Part shown: positions 31,068 to 33,719 of the stretch, one piece after another
Numbering within the stretch: position 1 is the first letter of the stretch
How the letters are laid out: every line of letters starts with the position of its first letter
DNA from: Candidatus Helicobacter avicola
GTDB taxonomy: Bacteria > Campylobacterota > Campylobacteria > Campylobacterales > Helicobacteraceae
Direction of reading: 5' to 3'
Assembly: GCA_019112865.1 (NCBI GenBank)
Contig: DXIN01000017.1
Location: forward strand, 1 to 33,719
DNA: 33,719 bases
The notes under the pieces: generated by a model
Database searches by the model: none
Told to the model about the DNA's origin: nothing
Seen by the model: only the letters and a program-made list of their open reading frames with translations
Made by a program: the position numbers and the translations under genes

Positions 31068-31808
31068 ATGAGACCTTTTAACAAAATCCTGTGTTTATTC
31101 GCTGTATGTGTGAATGTAGGCTTAGGTGCAAGTTTTGAAAACAAACTTACCGCTCTTATCAAGCAACGCACTTCTCAAGATGTCAAAGTCCTAAGCGTGC
31201 AAAACCTCAAAAGCTCTGAATCCCTCAAACTCGTCATCGTGCAGACAGGCGATCTCAAGGTCCCATTGTTTGCCACAAGCGATGCGAGCTTGGTATTTGG
31301 TGCGACAAATGTGTTTTTTTCTCAAGACCTCACAGATTCTGCTGATGTGGCAAATTTCATCAAGCAAGCCCAAGGCAATAATCAAAAAGCTGACAGCAAA
31401 GAGATAGCAAAGTTTTTTCAATCACTCAAGGACCACGAGGTGGTGATGCTACCTTCACCCAAACACTCCTCAAAAATCACCTATATCGTAGCAGATCCTA
31501 ATTGCCCCTCCTGCCAAAAAGAAATGCAAAGTCTCCAAAATCGCCTTAAAGAGAGCAATGTGTATGTGGTGCTCGTAGGGTTTTTGGGCAAAGATTCTGC
31601 ACTCAAATCCTCTATGTTGCGCCAACGACTAGCCACTCTACCTGACACACAAGCAAAAATTGCTCTACTCCAAGAAGTCTTTAAGCGAGGCTATGAATTA
31701 CCTAAAAAATACCAAAATGATGATTTTAGCGACATTATGTCTCTAAGTGAGCGAGTAAGTGCAGCAGGTATAAACTCTGTGCCCTATGTCTATGAAAAAC
31801 AACGATGA
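31068..31808 (+). CDS. Periplasmic thiol-disulfide protein (DsbC/DsbG-like, CPSC)
   Basis: A 246-residue exported protein: signal peptide RPFNKILCLFAVCVNVGLGA, a DsbC/DsbG-like N-terminal part (about 25-125), then a thioredoxin fold with IVADPNCPSCQKEM, where CPSC is the redox pair, and the cis-Pro loop NSVPYVYE near the end. That layout suggests disulfide isomerase or reductase activity in the periplasm. The second ATG (31068) is chosen because AAGG is 7 bases ahead of it; the first (31062) is too close. No CcdA/DsbD partner is adjacent. Confidence 0.75.
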   Translation: MRPFNKILCLFAVCVNVGLGASFENKLTALIKQRTSQDVKVLSVQNLKSSESLKLVIVQTGDLKVPLFATSDASLVFGATNVFFSQDLTDSADVANFIKQAQGNNQKADSKEIAKFFQSLKDHEVVMLPSPKHSSKITYIVADPNCPSCQKEMQSLQNRLKESNVYVVLVGFLGKDSALKSSMLRQRLATLPDTQAKIALLQEVFKRGYELPKKYQNDDFSDIMSLSERVSAAGINSVPYVYEKQR

Positions 31809-31871
31809 GATTAAAGCCTTTTTTACCTTAGGCAAGTTACAATTACGAGAAATTTATGCAAGGAGAGATTT

Positions 31872-32423
31872 ATGAGATTAAAAGCCCAGCACGCCCCATA
31901 TATAGCAAACAAAATTGGTTTAGATTTGGCAAATGCAGATTTTGTAACGCTTAGTGGCTCTTTAGAATCTCTTAATAGCATCGCCTTGCGTATTTTACAA
32001 GACAATATCCAAGCCGAACGTGCTATTGATGAGAGAGCGAGGGCTCTACTTGAGGAATACACCGATGAGATAGAAGTGTATCGAATGGACGAGGGCGATA
32101 TGTTTAGAATGTTTAAACGTCAAATCGCCCAAGAGGAAAATTTTTCACTCCGATGGGACGAGCGTTGTAGCGATCTCTCACACCAGATTCTCACAAGCCT
32201 CCTAGAAAATGACGCAATTGATTTTAAAGTCTCTGACATCATTATCAAAAACATTATCCACAAGTCTATCAATGAGTATTCCAAAATCTATGAAAAAAGC
32301 GAAGAAGAAGTGCTGAAAAAACTTGAAAAATACAAGCGAAAACTCGTGTATGGAAGCGAAGAGTATGAAATCGTTTTTGCCAAACTTTACGAAGAGGAAT
32401 TGCGCAAGAGAGGGCTTGCCTAA
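31872..32423 (+). CDS. DUF507 family protein
   Basis: A 183-residue, highly charged helical protein. The pattern MRLKAQHAPYIANKIGLDL at the start, ERAIDERARALLEEYTDEIE, and FKVSDIIIKNIIHKSINEYS in the middle is that of DUF507. Function is unknown. It precedes carA with a one-base overlap (TAATG), an association also seen in H. pylori, so it should be co-expressed with pyrimidine and arginine synthesis. AAGGAG stands ahead of the ATG. Confidence 0.8.
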   Translation: MRLKAQHAPYIANKIGLDLANADFVTLSGSLESLNSIALRILQDNIQAERAIDERARALLEEYTDEIEVYRMDEGDMFRMFKRQIAQEENFSLRWDERCSDLSHQILTSLLENDAIDFKVSDIIIKNIIHKSINEYSKIYEKSEEEVLKKLEKYKRKLVYGSEEYEIVFAKLYEEELRKRGLA

Positions 32424-33595
32424 TGCCAACATCAAAAGCCTCACAACCTAGCACTTCACACAATCTCCAAACAATCTCTCTGTATTTTGAAAATGGTGTG
32501 TTTTTGCAAGCCAAGAGTTTTGGTGCAGAAGGCACGGCAGTGGGAGAGGTGGTGTTTAACACTTCGCTAAGTGGCTATGAGGAAATCATCACCGATCCAA
32601 GCTATGCAGGGCAGTTTATCACATTTAGTATGCCAGAGATTGGCATTGTGGGTGTGAATCCTCAAGATGAAGAATCCCGACAAATATTTTGCAAGGGCGT
32701 GATTGTCGCAAATTATAATGACTTCTACTCAAACTTCCGGGCTACGCAGTCTCTAGGGGATTTTCTCAAAGCCCAAAATATCATTGGAATCTGTGGTGTT
32801 GATACGCGCGCGCTTATCAAAATGCTTACCAAACAAGGCTCTATGATGATGATAGCTAGCACACAGCTACACGATGCCCAAGCTCTTGCCGCGAAATTAG
32901 CAGCCACGCCACATATCCAAGACATCAACTACATTGAGCAGGTTTCTACGCCCACTTCCTATACACACCAAGATTCTGTCTTTAGCTTTGAGAGTTTTAG
33001 CTATGCCAAACCCCAATGGCACAAAAAAATTCTAGCTATCGATTTTGGTATCAAACGCAATATCTTAAACGAACTCAATGCCGTGGGGCTAGAAGTCGAA
33101 GTGATACCTCACACTTTCGATGCTAACGAAGTGCTTGAGAGATTTAAATGTAAAGAAATAGGTGGGGTGTTTCTCTCCAATGGTCCAGGCGACCCACTCG
33201 TGCTTAGTGAGCAAATCACACAGATAAAAAAACTCATAGATTCAGACATTCCTATTTTTGGTATTTGTTTGGGGCATCAGCTTTTGGCTATTGCACATGG
33301 TTTTGAGACATTTAAGCTTAAATTTGGGCATCATGGGGGCAACCACCCAGTAAAAAATCTCATCACGCAAGAAGTCGAGATTACCGCACAAAACCACAAT
33401 TACTCCGTGCCAGATTCTATAGAATCTATCGCGCAAGTTACACATAGAAATCTCTTTGATGGCACGATTGAGGGGCTTAGATACTACAACAAGCCTATTT
33501 TTTCTGTCCAGCATCACCCAGAGGCGAGTCCGGGACCTAAAGAAGCACGTAGGCTTTTTGCAGAGTTTGCTGCAATGGTGCAAGAAAGCCGCTAA
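32423..33595 (+). CDS. carA: Carbamoyl-phosphate synthase small subunit
   Basis: CarA hydrolyses glutamine and passes ammonia to CarB for carbamoyl phosphate, the precursor of pyrimidines and arginine. 390 residues. The N-terminal half shows FNTSLSGYEEIITDPSYAGQ and the C-terminal class I glutamine amidotransferase shows SNGPGDP, the nucleophile Cys in FGICLGHQLLAIA, and the HHPEASPGP triad end. The first ~15 residues are an extension over the usual start, but the ATG overlapping the DUF507 stop is well placed. carB is not in the window. Confidence 0.97.
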   Translation: MPTSKASQPSTSHNLQTISLYFENGVFLQAKSFGAEGTAVGEVVFNTSLSGYEEIITDPSYAGQFITFSMPEIGIVGVNPQDEESRQIFCKGVIVANYNDFYSNFRATQSLGDFLKAQNIIGICGVDTRALIKMLTKQGSMMMIASTQLHDAQALAAKLAATPHIQDINYIEQVSTPTSYTHQDSVFSFESFSYAKPQWHKKILAIDFGIKRNILNELNAVGLEVEVIPHTFDANEVLERFKCKEIGGVFLSNGPGDPLVLSEQITQIKKLIDSDIPIFGICLGHQLLAIAHGFETFKLKFGHHGGNHPVKNLITQEVEITAQNHNYSVPDSIESIAQVTHRNLFDGTIEGLRYYNKPIFSVQHHPEASPGPKEARRLFAEFAAMVQESR

Positions 33596-33719
33596 AGACC
33601 CTTTATGCAGACTTCCTCTCCCTAGCAAGTCGCTTTACATCTTGTTTTGCTACAAAATTACAATTTAACACACAGATTTTTGGTTTTTTTCTAAAAATTA
33701 ATTCGTTTTTTTTTTTTTT
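33596..33719. other. Region after carA, ending in a T homopolymer
   Basis: About 124 bases without a gene. It holds a possible -10 (TACAAT, 33659-33664) facing right, and ends in a run of at least 14 T that is cut off by the window edge. Confidence 0.4.

Overview
The window looks like chromosomal DNA of a non-pylori (enterohepatic-type) Helicobacter or a very close campylobacterotan relative. The flagellar cluster folK-flhF-flhG-(small membrane protein)-fliA-fliM-fliY and the pairs plsY-folB and DUF507-carA have the gene order I know from Helicobacter. The AT-rich codon use, the recurring TGCTATAAT/TGCTACAAT extended -10 boxes and the HugZ haem oxygenase also fit. purH, ilvD and a CetA/CetB energy-taxis pair are not expected in H. 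pylori, so the source is a metabolically broader species. There is no rRNA, phage, transposase or CRISPR array.

Layout. 1-4.7 kb: the tail of a chemoreceptor, then a minus-strand run cetB-cetA-plsY-folB (energy taxis, phospholipid and folate synthesis), and an MlaD/auxiliary-lipoprotein pair for lipid transport. 4.8-8.9 kb: tRNA-Arg(GCG), rpsU, purH, a PolB-like exonuclease and rpe. 8.9-9.3 kb: two copies of a two-hairpin repeat, with a third, diverged copy just after purH. 9.4-12.2 kb: a paired SMR (YkkC/YkkD-like) exporter behind a promoter with a poly(A) spacer, then small secreted or unknown proteins and an LprI-domain protein. 12.4-18.6 kb: an arginase-family enzyme followed by an accessory, defence-like island with a decayed helicase, a GmrSD-like DUF262/DUF1524 nuclease, a frameshifted small gene and a restriction-modification pair. 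18.6-20.5 kb: ilvD, carrying an apparent in-frame insertion of 59 residues. 20.5-25.1 kb: an iron- and redox-flavoured minus-strand locus of hugZ, a TusA-like/diiron protein, an acyl-CoA-dehydrogenase-like flavoprotein and a cytoplasmic PhnD-like binding protein. 25.2-31 kb: the flagellar switch, sigma-28 and FlhF/FlhG operon. 31-33.7 kb: a periplasmic CPSC thiol-disulfide protein, a DUF507 protein and carA; the window ends inside a T homopolymer.

The most unusual items are the repeat family, whose stem sequences change on both arms while pairing is kept, the coding insertion in ilvD, the hugZ-linked diiron/flavoprotein/PhnD gene set of unknown substrate, and homopolymer tracts placed in promoters (SMR pair, cetB), which suggest switching by slippage. 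All functional calls rest on reading motifs by eye; no database search was run.
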